Source: Helopsaltes ochotensis
Taxonomy: Eukaryota > Chordata > Aves > Passeriformes > Locustellidae
Direction: 5' to 3'
Length of the DNA: 64,000 nt
Assembly (NCBI GenBank): GCA_013400155.1
Contig: VXBM01000421.1
Coordinates: 411,915 to 475,914, forward strand
Program-made: the position numbers and the translations under genes
Shown here: positions 1-12,381 of the stretch, one piece after another
Numbering within the stretch: the stretch's first letter is position 1
Layout: every line of letters starts with the position of its first letter
The notes under the pieces: generated by a model
Seen by the model: only the letters and a program-made list of their open reading frames with translations
Told to the model about the DNA's origin: nothing
Databases searched by the model: none

Positions 1-385
1 CGGGAGCGATCCCGGTCTGCCCCGAGGCACGGCATTCCCGGCGGGACAGCGAGTCACTCTGCCCTCAGGGGAGCTCCTGGAGCACGGCCAGCCGAGGCTG
101 CGGAGCTCAAGAAGGGCCTGGAGCGTTTCCGTGCCCAGAAAAGGCTGAGGGAGTGGGGCTGCTCCGCCTGGAGAGGAGCCCCAGCTGAGAGGGGCCCTCA
201 GCCCCGGGTGTCGCCGTGTGCAGGGAGGGGCAGAGCCGGCCCAGGCTCTGCTCTGGGACCCAGCAATGGCACCCAGGGACTGAGCCCAGAGAGTTCCGCC
301 TGGGCATGAGGCAGAGCTTCTCTACCAGCACTGGAACAGACTCCCCAGAGAGAAAGTGGAGTGTCCCTCACTGGTTTAATGGCGT
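1..385 (+). mobile_element. CR1 LINE fragment, sense orientation
   Basis: GC-rich sequence matches the 3' part of avian CR1 retroposons as I remember them. It has the stretch that reads as 'aaaaggctgagggag', the stretch ending 'ttccgcctgggcatgag', and the 'cactggaacag...ccccagagag' block followed by a 'gtccctcactgg' phrase. CR1 is the dominant non-LTR retroposon of birds, and copies are usually 5'-truncated and dead. The left boundary is open because the window starts here. The right boundary is approximate. No usable reading frame remains. Confidence 0.7.
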
Positions 386-702
386 TACACTTTTACATGA
401 CAAAGAAACAAAGTGTCCCTCATGTCACTGGCTGCGTGCACCTGCCCTGAGTGAGGATTTGCTTTGTGGTGATCCAGCTCTTTTTTGCGTGATCCCATTG
501 CCGTCGTCATCAGCTGTGTTTGAGTGAAGCTGCAGGCAGGATCTGCAGTGTCCTTATGAAGATTTGAATTACAGCTTGATCCTTCAAAACAGCTCAAGTT
601 TGGTTAAACCCACAAAGGTACTTTCAAGTCCTTATTTCCTGCTAGTTTTATCGTTTCTTTGCTCATATTGCAGTCAGAATTAATTGCTGTTGTACCTTTT
701 GT

Positions 703-1052
703 AATCCCAGGCTGGTTTGGGTTGGAGGGGACCTTCAAGCTCAGCCTGTTCCACCCCCTGCCATGGGCAGGGACACCTTCCATTGTCCCAGGGTGCTCCA
801 AGCCCTGTCCTTGGACACTTCCAGATATCCAGGGGCCGCCACAGCTGCTCTGGGAACCTGTGCCAGGGCCTCCCCACCCTCACAGCCAGGAATTCCTTCC
901 CAATATCCAATCTAAACCTACTGTGTCAGTGTGAAACCACTCCTCCTTGTCCTGTCACTCCAGGCTCTTGTCGATAGTCCTTCTCTACCTTTCTTCCTGG
1001 CTCCTTCAGGTACTGGAAGACTACAATTGGGTCGTCCCAAAGCCCCCAGATT
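703..1052 (-). mobile_element. CR1 LINE fragment, antisense orientation
   Basis: From the 3' tip inward, the sequence follows the antisense CR1 consensus: 'ggctggtttgggttggagg', 'ccctgccatgggcagggac', 'cttggacacttccag', 'ccaccctcacagccagg', then 'ctcttgtcgatagtcc' and 'ggtactggaagactac'. The element is 5'-truncated and lacks the terminal ATTCTATG-type octamers. It lies in the opposite orientation to the CR1 piece at the left edge, about 320 bp away, so the two are separate insertions. Confidence 0.85.
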
Positions 1053-2200
1053 TGGTGATAAAATACTTTGTATTTAGAAGTGGCATAAATGTTCTGCAAG
1101 TTAAATAACAACCTCCAGTATTTCTTTTTCCTCAGAATGTTCCAAAGTTACCAATTAGCATCAGTATCAGGGTTTTTTTATACCATTTCCTTTCAGGTTG
1201 TTCTCTTTCCTCTTTCTACCAGCTCAGCTCTTAATTATGGCTGTCAAACAGAGCACAAGCCAGACATGGCATTTAGCAACCTAATTCTACCATCCTTCTT
1301 CTTTTCCATTTCCTTTCCTGTAGCATTCACAAATGCCTGTACCAGTGGGTACCTCTGACATTTCCAAATTGCAATTTGATGGTGTCAGGAAGGTTCATGA
1401 ATTATTAAAACGTCTCAGCATCATAGAGGTTGGAAAATTACATGTAATTTGACAAAACAAACGCACGCAGGAAAAGAAAACCCCACCCAGGCATTCCCAA
1501 ATCAAGAGAGCACCTTTAAAACTTTCCTTTGAATTTGCTTAAAAGGCTCGAATAGTAGGAGAGCTGCATGAGTCATTCTCTCTGTGTCTCTCTCTAGAAC
1601 AGGAAAGCTCGCAGAGGGTGGAGGCATGTCAGCACAGTGTGGTACACTCTAAAATATCAGCTGAAATGACTAGGCTGGAGAAGTGGGAGGACTGATATTA
1701 GTCACAGCCACTGAACAGCTCAGAAGATGAAGGCAGGAGGAATTACCGGACAGGCATCTGCCACTCTGCCCAGCCTTTGAAAACGTCTATCTGGGCTTCA
1801 GATCTCTTCATTCTTCCTGCAGAATGCCCCTTTCCCCCTTTCGCTGTGACACTCACTGCCTTGGCCAGGCAGAGCAGATGTGATCTTGAGTTCACCCCAC
1901 AAACTGCACCATCCAAAAAAACACTTCCATCTGGGATTGTTTCGCTCCAGCCTTTTGTTCTGTGTCCCACTGGACCAGCACGGAGCTGCTGCCACCATCC
2001 AGCTCCCTGAGCTTTGGTGGGATGAGGATCTGTGCAGGGGCATGGAGATCACAGAGAGATCTCTGCCAGGCTCTGCTGCAGCAGCTCTGTCTGCATTCCC
2101 ATTTCCCAGCCCTCGTTCCCTCACTCACAGCTCTCTGCACTCGGCCTGTCCTGCACAGAAACCCTGCCTTTGTCCTGGTGACCACAACGCACGCACCAGG

Positions 2201-2230
2201 AACTGGGATGAACTGGGATAAACTGGGATG
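2201..2230. repeat. Short tandem repeat, 10-bp unit x3
   Basis: Three head-to-tail copies of AACTGGGATG occur, the middle one ending in A instead of G. No function is implied. Confidence 0.85.
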
Positions 2231-2930
2231 TAAGCACCCTGTCAGGCTCTGTGACTGCAGTAGCACCAAATTAATTTGGTTCAGGAAAAGGGGCAGTGTG
2301 CACTCTGGGTGTGTGAATTCTCCAGTTATAATGGAAGAAAGCTTTCTGAACACTAGCATTGTTCTAACAGGATGAATATTTGCTTTGGTGTCTGCAGCTG
2401 AGGGATTTTGAAGCATTTTCCATACTTCAGCTCACCTCTTTGTGCTCATTTTGCTCTCCCAATGCATCTGAAACCATTGTTTGAACCTACTTTATATGCA
2501 GAAAGTGGGGTGACCTGACAAATTTTGCAAGAAACAGCTGGTGTCAGCCACAAACTGAGCTCAGGAGCTTTCTTTTCCACTTTGTGCGAAGTTCTTGTCC
2601 TGCAAAAAGTCCTGAAGCCAAATGAGTAAGAGAAATGCAGATCACACAGCATTACCTAGTCCTGGGTGGAGCATGGATACTTCCAAATTTTTGTACAAGG
2701 CTGGGCACATCCCATTTTGCCCAAGCTATCAAATTTTGATGTTTTTAAGCCCAGGCTGTGTGTCTGGTGCCAGATATTGGATGTGCTGAGCAGGTTTGGG
2801 GGACAGTCAGGTCCAAGTCACAGCCTGAGGAGCAGGACAGAGCTGGGCCCTGTTTTGTCCAGGTTTTGGTGTAGTGTGTCCTCCTGCTCATTCAGAGATA
2901 GGAGGAGGTTTGTACTCAAATGAACTCCTC

Positions 2931-2954
2931 AAAAAAAAAAAAAAAAAAAAAAAA
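2931..2954. repeat. Poly(A) tract, 24 bases
   Basis: An uninterrupted run of A follows 'aactcctc'. It has no upstream AATAAA and no recognisable retroposed gene in front of it, so it is a simple homopolymer rather than a processed pseudogene tail. Confidence 0.9.
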
Positions 2955-5900
2955 TACAAACACTGCTTTGCTGTCAGCCCCTCTGCTCAGCCTGGCCAGG
3001 TTTGCAGGATGCAGACCTCTTATGTAGCTGAATTGTTACCAGAAGGTGTTTCATTAAATAGCCCAGATCTTGCCTCTGTTCTATGCTGGTTTATCTCCCT
3101 GCAGTGTATCTGATAATCTTATATATCACATTTAACCAAGCCAAAAATAAAACCTGCAACAGACCTTCCTGATTGTCTGTGACTGTCTGGAGAAGTGATT
3201 TCCTCAGCCCCGTGAACCGGTGTGGATTTGTTCTTACCCAGATTTCAGCCTGTTTGCCACGTGCAATTGCTTCCTTAGTATTTGCTCCTCCAGAAACATT
3301 TTAATGTCAGCTATCATACCTTTTTCTTTGAAAGAAAAAAAAAAACAGTCATGATCATTTACTCAATTTTCTGACAAATTCTGAAAATAATTTTTGGAAT
3401 TGCACCATTCCTCTGCCCTAATTGGGTGCCTGAAAAGCATCTTAACAGCTGTCAAGAATTCTCAAGTGAGTAAAATACACTGTGAAAGCTTATGAAAGTT
3501 ATAAGTGAGCTGTACTAGCTGATGTTATTAAATCATTTCATTGGTTAGAACATCCAGAGTAGTTCAACCTTCCCTCCAGGCTGGCCACTGATTTTTTTAT
3601 GGCATATATTGAAATCTGCTTCCCAAATCATTATTTTCAGGATGATAAGGGTGATAGCAGGCAAAGAAAAAAGACCCTCTCGCCTTTCATGGTGAAACTT
3701 GTCCTCCTGAATGCATTTGTTTGCTTTTCTGATTTATTTTCTTTTGATCAGAACCATCTGACCCTCGTGTTTAAAGGAATGTTCTTTGCAGTTTTGAAGT
3801 CTGCCTATTCTAACATCAATCCTGCAACCCGCGGCGAGAGGAGCTGGCAGAGGCATCCTCAGCTCATACTCAACAAATCCATCCCTCTTGGCAGGCCAGG
3901 CACCTGCAGCACATCAGCACCGTCCTTGGTCCCTGTGCAGAGGGAAAAATCCAGGCTGCAAAGTTACAGATTCTCTCATTTTGTGAGAGTGTTTTCATAT
4001 GTGCAAAATCCTGCACGTGCTTGGTTTCCTGAGCCTTTCCTCTCAGCGTTTGGAGAGGCAGTTTTGTTGCTCAGTTCAAAATGCGTTTTCTTCTCCTCTG
4101 AACACAAAAAAAAAAAAGTATTCCATGCCTCTCCATCCCTTGTGCTGGTTTTCGAGGCAAAACCAAAAATATTGGATGCCGGGAGGAGTGCAGCATGAGC
4201 ACAATGTGCTAACGACTCAGCCAGGATCCAGCCAGGATCCAGGCACTTCCCACCCATTCCCTGCACAGCTCCAGGATCGATGCCTGAGCAGTGAGGTCAC
4301 GCAGCTTTGGGAGGAGACGAGAACTGAGGTGGGGATTCTGGGAGCCGTGCGGGGCAGGGGACAGCCTGTGTTTGGTTTGTTGTGGAATGTTGGGGAGAGA
4401 GAAGCAGCTCCTTTCCTGGGGCCCTTTCTTGTCCTTTGAGGCTGTTGGCTTCTGTTGGCTTTCCAAGTAGGAAGGTTTTATGAAAAACAAGTCCATGGAG
4501 TTGCAGAAAGAGTCGGGAAGTGCTGATTCCTGGTTTGTGGCAAACAAGTTCCTCTTTTCTGTTGAAATTAAACCTCTGGATTTTGCCGAAACTCCCATTT
4601 CTGTGGACCAAAAGAAAGCAAAACACCATTTTAGCCGTGACTTTGTCCCGTGTGTTTTTGGAAATCCAGCCATCATTTAAGTACCTAGGCTGGGAGTGGA
4701 GCTCATTTGGAAAATTTGTCCTAATGTTTAGTAGTGAACTATGAATATGTACCACCTGTTTTGTGCAGGGGTTGGTAGTCACAAGGAACAATATGGGCAC
4801 AAAAATTACTGCTTCAGGTTTGAAATTCCTGCCTCTTACTTCTTTCAGATGGCCATTCATCAATTATTCAACTGCATAAACACACCCCTGGTTTAATTTC
4901 TGGTTTAAATTGTTCTCATTAGGAGTTCCTTTGGACTTACAGGAGTCTGAGATTAGAAAGCGATTCTGATGACGTTTGTGTGGTTTGTCTCTGACTGCAT
5001 GTCCTTTGTGAGGCTCTCAAAATGTAAAAGTAAAGTAAACAAATAATGGGTTAAAAGGGAGTGTGGTTGTAGTTTTTATTTGAGCAGGTCAGGCAGTACT
5101 AGAGAGGGCTGGGCTGACTACCCTGACATTTCACTGCAATCACTGACCAGGGACTTCTCTGGAAATGATTCCCAGTATCTTATTTCATTATCAGACGTAA
5201 AATAGGTCACTCTGGGGCTTTGAATTCTGTAGTGAATCTATTCAGGTGACCTCACAGCAGCATCCTGCAATCTGCCAGGGTGGGTTGGAGCAGCAACAAT
5301 TTCTTCACAGCGTGAACCTGCCACTGCCCTCCCTGGTTCTCCTTTGAAGTAGGTCAAGCCTGTGAACTGCGAAGACTCCGTGGATCTCTCATTTATTCCA
5401 CCATTTCTGCCTCAGGATGCGGAGTAGAACTCTCCTCCTGCACCCAGCGTGGGCACTGGAGCTCAGGTGCACAGAGCACGGGGAGTGTGCTGGGCCTGCA
5501 TCACACAGGCTCTCCCTGGCCTCCTTCTGCAGCTTGAAGAGGATAATCTGTAAAAACAAACTCTTAAAGGAAAGGTTTCCACCCAGTTGTTTACCAGTGG
5601 TTCATTTCATCCCTGTTCTCTGGCTTTTCTTTGGTTTTTTTGTTGTACTGTCTATTTCAAGGTGCTGCAAGTTGCATAACCACGTCCAGCTTTTGCTTAG
5701 GGCTGTGCCCGTGTGCACAGCTTCAGGGGAACCCTCAGATCCTGGAGGGTCACCTGGGCCTTACTGGACTGTCTGTCACTGAATTCTGTGGGTTTTTTTT
5801 AATTTCCTTCTCAAACCAGGATTTTCTTTTCCCGTCTTTGAGTCGGATTTACAGGCTGGTAAAAAAAAAAGTACAGAATGTCGCCACTGTTTTGTTTCAT

Positions 5901-8900
5901 TTTTTAAATCATAGCAAGAAAAGGTAAAGTTTCCTGTTAGTACAGATGTTCTCAAGTTTCACTAGTGAGTATTGGAAGAGAAACTTAAAGGAAAACTTGT
6001 ACAACTTTGTCACTGATATGGAAGGGAATGTCCCAAAGTACTTGGCAACTGGTCCTCTCCTTTTATTAATGATATTCCCCAATTAGCTGTGGTACAAAGG
6101 GACTTGAGGGGTCTTGCAGCTGTTTTCACATCCTCTCTCAAAGACAATTTCTTCAATTAGTAGCCAGGATCTTATGCAGGAAAACTTGGAAGAAATTAGG
6201 TTGCACAAATGTTTGGGGTTTTTTTCCCCAGGAGCTGCCATAAGTTGCATTACTTCAGGTTATTTTATTCCTCTTTTCTCTCTCTCTCTATGGAACTACA
6301 AAAGTGACAGTGCTTTAAATGGAAAGATTTGCAGCGAGCCATCAGTCACTGTGCATGGAGGATAGATCTCCTGGTTTAGTCTTGCTTGTGCTTCCATAAA
6401 TCAGCATAGCTAAAATATTTGTGGTTGTCTGTAGGAGATTTATGCAGGTGGGAGCTTAGAGTCAGTCTGTCATTTTTGTGGGGGAAGTGAGAGATGGAAC
6501 GGGCTGGGGAATGCTGGCTTGCAGGAAGGAAGGATTTATAACGATATTTTGGATATTTAGGGGTTCCACAGAGACAATTAGCAGATACTCTGTGAGTGTA
6601 CATGTGTACACGTCTCTGATTTGGAAACAGCCTTGTTGTTTCCCTGCATCCTTCTCTAGTCTATCAGGTGGGGATGTTGTATGGAAGATCCCTTCTCTTG
6701 GATCTGCTTCAGGCTTGTTTTTCTGTTTTGCTGTTTCATTCCCTTAGGTCTGAGGTGTTCTGTGCCTGGGTTCTGCCTGATGTGTGCAAATGGGCCGTGT
6801 GTGTAATTGTGAGTTAAAAAGCTCTTACACGCTGCCTCATCCCACAGCCCTGACTGCAGGCTCAGGGACCTTTGCTGATGATTGTGGCTCTGTGAGTTCT
6901 GAGCAAGAGGAGGGAGGGACAAGAGAAACAGCTTTGAACAGTGGCAACAAAATCCAGGTGGTGTTTTCAGCAGCGTGGTGTGACCCCAATGTTTCACTGG
7001 TTCATGGCAGCTCTGAATGCGGCCCCGGAGTGAGTGCAGAGACCCTGATGTCCCCCAGCTGATATCCCAAGCCCATTCCTGTGGGACAGGCGTCCCCAGG
7101 AGCAGCAGGGGTGGGATAGTGTGAGAGTGCTCCAGACTCTGCAGTTCCTCGTCCCTTTGCGGCCTCAGGCACAGGCCAGGGCTGGGCTGTGTGAAGGTCA
7201 CGGCTGTGGATTCTCTTTTCCCTTGGCACTGCTGGGATCCTGTTCCCGAGGATTTGCTGGCTTGGCCAAAGTTCAGCGCACAGTGGGGAGGCTGCAGAGC
7301 CCCAAACCCCTGTAAATAATTTTGGAAAAGCTTTTAAAAAGTGCTGCTTATCACAGGATACTCAGAATTTTCTGGGCTTCTTTCTCCTCTACAGTAGTGG
7401 GGTTCTGATTTTCCAAATACCTGTTTTGCACCCTCTGATTCCCTGTTTCCCCCCTGAATTTTCAATTCAGGCTGGGCTGTAATGTGAGACACCCAGGGAG
7501 TAGCAGCCAGCTTGGGAGTCCTGCGTAATTCCAGCAGGGAATTCTGCACAGTCCACAAATCCCAAAGGACAGGAGGGGGCAACTCCACCTCCAGAATCCC
7601 AAAATCAACGCACTGACCAGAGGTACCAGGACCTGCTTAGGGGAAAAGTGCCCCTGTAGTTTGTTAAGCCAAAAAGGAATTATCCAGGGCTAATAGAGGA
7701 GAGATGCTTTGCCAAAAATTTTTAGGGGGGAACAATAATCAGGAAAATATTAATAGTTTTGAAGTGGCATTGCCAGGCTGTGTCACTGTCTTGTATTTTA
7801 TTAAACTTCTGTAAAATAATTTCCAGGGATGTGTGTCATAAAGAAGGACAGAGATGAGTGTTAAATCAGATTTTTTTTGTGTGTGTGTGTTTTCCATCTT
7901 TGCCAAGTTCCTATAAATCTTTGCAGTTGTAGAGACAGCCTAAAAACTGCTAACATTTCCAACTACAGAGCATAACACTGAATAAGGATAGTTGAAAAAT
8001 TTCTGTCAAAACTGTGTTTAATGGAAAATGGAGGTTTTTATAAAATAGCATTTTCACTGAAAATAGCTGCTTTCCATGGAAAATGTTGGTTTTTCACTGC
8101 AATATTTTGACAGAAATTTTAAAATCTTGGGCTGAAATATGTACAGCTGTTCAAGTCCGTCTAGTGCCACTCATATTTCTTCACCTCCTCAAATTTGAGG
8201 TTTTTGCCAACTCTTTGGTTTTTAACATTGTTATACTTGGGAGTTTTTGTCAAGATCACCTCTAGATTCCTGCCACAGGACTCTTGGTTTTGTATTTAAA
8301 AAGCTGGGTTTCTGTGGCTTTTGAAGTCAGAGGAAAAAAAAAAAACCTCAAGAAAATGTGATCCAATAACATCAGGAATTAGAAATCAAAAGAAGCTAAT
8401 GAAAATTTTATTTTGTTTCAAGTAATTCTCGAAATTTTTAAACCATTTAAAAATATTTCTATAGCAAAAGTGTTGCTCAGTCTGATTAATTATTATAATC
8501 CTCCCCTTCATTTTCTGTGCCTTTTTCCAGATCTATTTGCATTTTTTGAAATGGAGAAAAGGTCAGTACTGGACCCAAATATGGGCATACTCATAGATTT
8601 ACCTGGGGACAAAGAAATGCTCTCCGCTTTCTCTTCCTTTTCCAGCGATTCTTCCCACTGTTTGCCTTTCTGAACATCCTGGAGTATTTTTCTGTTTTCC
8701 TGGAACTTTTTGTCCCAGCCTGAAGGTTCATCTGCGCAGCAGCTGGCATTGGTGTCTGTCTGGGTTCAGGTGACACCGTTTTTGTACTGATCAAAGGGGA
8801 CTCGGAGGCTGAAGGAGGTGAGAAGGGAAACCTCAGGCTCGTGGGCAGGAACCTGTGTTTTGTGTGGGCTTTCACACTTGTGATTTCACTTCACAGCTGG

Positions 8901-9120
8901 GGTGGGTTTCTGCTTGGAGATCCTTTTTTAAATCCCGAGTGAAGATCAGCCAGTGGGGCTTGAGTGGGATCTGCCAGCCCTGCTGGGACTGTTCCAGGGC
9001 AGTGAGGGGGTAGAGTGAAGGTCTGATGAGCACACGGCTCTCTGGCGAGTGCTCCACGGTGCTGCTGGACCTGGAATCCCTCCTAGGAAATGTTAACTCT
9101 AATATTCATTCTGCCTTTTT

Positions 9121-9143
9121 TCTTTCTTTCTTTCTTTCTTTCT
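9121..9143. repeat. (TTTC)n microsatellite followed by poly(T)
   Basis: Five to six copies of a CTTT unit are followed directly by a T-run up to about 9156. This is a simple-sequence repeat. Confidence 0.9.
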
Positions 9144-10629
9144 ATTTTTTTTTTTTCCTCTGTTCAGATGACAGTGTCCAAGTACAAAACTTTATTCTGG
9201 TGAGCATCTGGAAATCTTAGGCTTTGTCCATGCTAGTAAAAACCAAGGATGCCTGGGAATGTTCCCAGGAATGTTCCTCAAGTGTGGAACATGATACTGT
9301 ACTAGTGAAGTGCTGGAATGTTGCTTGGCAGAATTTTGGCCCGTGCAGGCTGGTATTTGTCTCGACTGTTCCCAGGTAGGGTTTGAAGCTGGAGACCATT
9401 CCCAAAAAGTGGTTTTTATGCAGTCACCCGGATTCAGAGAGATGAGAGGTTTCCAATCCCAGCGTGAGCTGTTCTGTGGCAGCTGCCCTCAATGTTTGGG
9501 CACATTCCTGGGCACATTTAATGTACTGGTACCGATATCTGTTACTTGAAGAGAAAAATCTGCCTAAACCCCTCCCCCCTGTTGCCTTTCATGTCACCTT
9601 TGCTTCTCAGAGAACGTGAACGTGTCTCAGGAGGTTGTTTACATGGTGTTTATTTAAATTATGCTCCAGCGAGTGTCATTGTAGCTGACTCTGTGTCAGT
9701 GATTTCCTTTGATCAGTCACAAGTACTGATTTAAAATGGGGTTCACGGGCATGAACTTTTATCCAGGAGCATATTTTGAATATGTAAGACACTTCTGAAC
9801 AATATTAATTGTTTTGTGATGTGCTGGCTAAAAGGAAAGAACAAAGATTTACTGCTCTAGAGCTATGCTCGTACTTTGTAGAAAGTACCTGTCCTCAAAA
9901 CACCACAATTCCAAGTGCTAATCCACAGAAGAAGTGTCCCAGGTTCACCTCTTTGTTTATTTAAAGGTCTGAGAAAAGCAGGGTAGTGGCCAGTGTAAAA
10001 CCTAGTCACATGTAAGTTGTAAAAATGAAACAGATATGGGCTCAATGTATCAAATGGAGGCATCTCTTTTTTTGTATGGGCTCCTCAGAAACTAACCCAT
10101 ACTGTGGATTTTCATTTTACAGGGTTTTGTTGAATCATTACCTTGATTTTAAGTGGCTAGATTATAGATAAGATACATTTCTATATATAGCATATTAGAA
10201 TAAGATGACGACCGTCAATATTTTGGGAGCACATTCTGAAGAATTGGAAATTTGTTTGATTTGTCAATATGAATTAAAAACGAGAGCTTCTGTTGGGGTT
10301 CTGGGGTGTGAATTTGGGGGCTGACTGTCAGGTTGTGGCAGAATCAAAGCCAGGACCAAAGCAGTGGCCCAGGGAGCCCGGGATATGCCAGGAGCGGGGC
10401 TGGGAAGTGCGGGTGTGATTGAGCCCTGAAGGAAATCAGTGCTGCAGTGCTGGGAGCTGCGCTCTGGCGGGAGACTTTCCTGTCCGGGGCAAGCAGCTCC
10501 CCAGCTCTTTACAACATCACACAGAATGTTTTCGGTGGTTCCCATGGTGACTGTCACCTTGATGTGCGAACTGTGACCTCGGTGATCACTATTGCAAGTG
10601 AAATGGGGGAAGAGTCGGGTCTGACCTGT

Positions 10630-10883
10630 CACCCCGAATCCTTGCACACCCCGAATCCTTGCACACCCCGAATCCTTGCACACCCCGAATCCTTGCACAC
10701 CCGAATCCTTGCACACCCTCGTTCTGCACACCCCGAATCCTGCACACCCTCGTTCTGCACGCCCCGAATCCTTGCACGCCCCGATCCTTGCACGCCCCGA
10801 ATCCTTGCACGCCCCGAATCCTTGCACGCCCCGAATCCTTGCACACCCCGAATCCTGCACACCCCGAATCCTGCACACCCCGA
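10630..10883. repeat. Minisatellite with 15-17-bp CpG-containing unit
   Basis: About fifteen tandem units are built on CACCCCGAATCCTTGCA (17 bp). There are 15- or 16-bp variants that lack a T or carry CTCGTTCTG in place of CCGAATCCTTG, and a block of units with CACGCC instead of CACACC. Each unit carries at least one CpG. The array is open in several frames on both strands only because the unit lacks stop codons. The predicted Cys/Gly/Ile or Pro/His-rich peptides are artefacts of that. The flanks are unique sequence. Confidence 0.95.
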
Positions 10884-12238
10884 TGCCGTCTCCTGGAAGG
10901 GAGAAGCCCCAGCCCCCGGGCAGTGGCTCCGGTGCCATTTCCCACAAAGTCCCCCAGGCTCTACGTCAGCCTGTGCTCCTGGCAGGGAGGGCTGTCCCCA
11001 ACCGCAGCTCTCGTACTTTCCTACTGAGTCACAGCCCAAGTGACAGACGGGAGCGCTTCGAACGCTCACGGTAATCGGAGTCCTCCCAGCCGCCTCGGAG
11101 GGCTCCGGAGTTGGATCACAGAGCTCTCAAAGTCCAAACTTCCATAGCACAATCACGGAGCCTGCAAAAGAAAATTTCCCAGACGCACTTGAAACCGAGT
11201 TTTTGCCTTCTTTGAGCTGAAACGCTTATCAGGGTTTACAAGCCTTCCCGGTAAATTTTAGCCCTGTGCCGGGGGAATTCCCTGCAGGGGGTGGTGTAAA
11301 TGTTGAGGAAAGCTATACTGTAATTGTGAAAGCATGAGAAACCATAGAGGGGTTTTCAAATGAATTTTCAGGTTCATTCACAGCTTGGCTGAAGAGCAGC
11401 TGTGGGAAACAAACCTCCTGAGAACTGAAACAGTGCACGGAGTGGAGCTCAGAGCTGCAATTCTTCGGTAAAGCAGGGAATTTAAGCATTTTAGTGCTGG
11501 GGAAATGAAACTGGCCGGTGCTCCGTTTCACTGGGTGAGAAAACAGCCCATTCTGTAGGGTTTGGCCTTATTACAGAGTGCTTTTCAAGATATAGGAAGA
11601 AAGAAAGAGTTATTTTAAACTTCCTTTAGCCTGGCATATCTTGAGAGGGGAAATACTTTTGTTTGAAATTTCAGTGCTAGTCATCAGTGGCTTTAATATA
11701 GGGAGTTATTAAGCATTGCTTTTGAAGGCACTGTGTCCCTGTAGCTGTCACTGAGTCAACTGGAGAGATACACAGGTGTTCATCATACAAAAATGTCTTA
11801 ATTGTTGTCCTGCCCCAAATTGAAGGGCTCATTTTTGGTGCTGGGATCCCTCTTGGATCTGGTATTCCATCACAGGGAACAAGATGAACTCTGGAACATG
11901 CTTCCCTTATGGATTCTTCCCGTTCTAACCTAAATTTGCAGATTCATTTGTTCCAACGACTCGTGAAGAATGAATGGGGACAGACAGGTCTTTTTAAAAG
12001 GTGTAATATAAATTTGATTGCCCTTTAAAATAAGTGCCAATAGGATCCAGATTTTCAAAGCTCATAAGTGCTTTTACATCCAGTGATTTAAATTGGAATG
12101 AGACACCTCTACAGCTTTTGAAGGTCTACGACTTTTATCTTTTAATTGCCACTGTAATGAAGAGGAGGGGTTTCTCCGACCTGCCTGTCTCTGTGATAAC
12201 CTCATCTCCCCGTGCCCGCCCTACAAGGCCTCCCCAGC
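10884..12238. other. Non-coding flank, no gene recognised
   Basis: This is unique sequence with a mildly CpG-rich patch around 11040-11120. No exon, RNA gene or repeat family was recognised. Confidence 0.6.
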
Positions 12239-12381
12239 TTTATCTCTGAGGCACTGAGCTCTTTGAATGAGTTTCCATTTGTTCTCAGCCAGATAAGCAG
12301 CACCCTTGTAATATCCACTTGTTCCAGCCTGGCTCTGACGCAGCTGGGGTGGTGAAGTCTTTATCAGATTAGAGCTTATCA
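12239..12381. promoter_or_regulatory. Cluster of four GATA-factor motifs (candidate enhancer)
   Basis: Four matches to WGATAAR lie within 143 bp: AGATAAA on the minus strand at about 12239-12245, AGATAAG on the plus strand at 12291-12297, TGATAAA on the minus strand at about 12360-12366, and TGATAAG on the minus strand at about 12375-12381. A fifth (TGATAAA, minus strand) lies near 12591-12597. A CAGCTG E-box sits at about 12340 between the second and third. GATA plus E-box clusters are typical of blood-cell enhancers. Function is inferred from motif density alone. Confidence 0.4.

Larger units (their letters stand above)
1053..10629. other. Non-coding flank, no gene recognised
   Basis: I see no exon, RNA gene or intact element here. 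Open stretches of up to about 200 codons occur on both strands, for example 3599-4198. None resembles a known family, and they contain A- or T-runs that would translate as Lys or Phe tracts. Low-complexity patches are listed separately. This may be intergenic DNA or intron of a neighbouring gene such as MORN1, but the sequence alone does not decide. Confidence 0.6.

Noticed and set aside
1415..1440. 'catcatagaggttggaaaa', resembling the CR1 3' tip
   Set aside because: Similarity stops after about 20 bases and the following sequence does not match CR1. It is too short to call.
3599..4198. 199-codon open stretch on the plus strand
   Set aside because: It has no recognisable homology, its composition is that of non-coding sequence, and it ends in a translated A-run. 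No promoter or splice context was seen.
8528..8560. Exon-like piece: 'ctttttccag' acceptor followed 31 bases later by an 'aaaag|gtcagt' donor
   Set aside because: It is only about 31 bases long, it encodes nothing recognisable, and no partner exons with matching phase were found nearby.
10264..11043. Long open frames of about 200 codons on both strands with Cys/Gly/Ile- or Pro/His-rich repeats
   Set aside because: They are read through the 17-bp minisatellite, whose unit lacks stops, so both strands and several frames stay open. They are not proteins.
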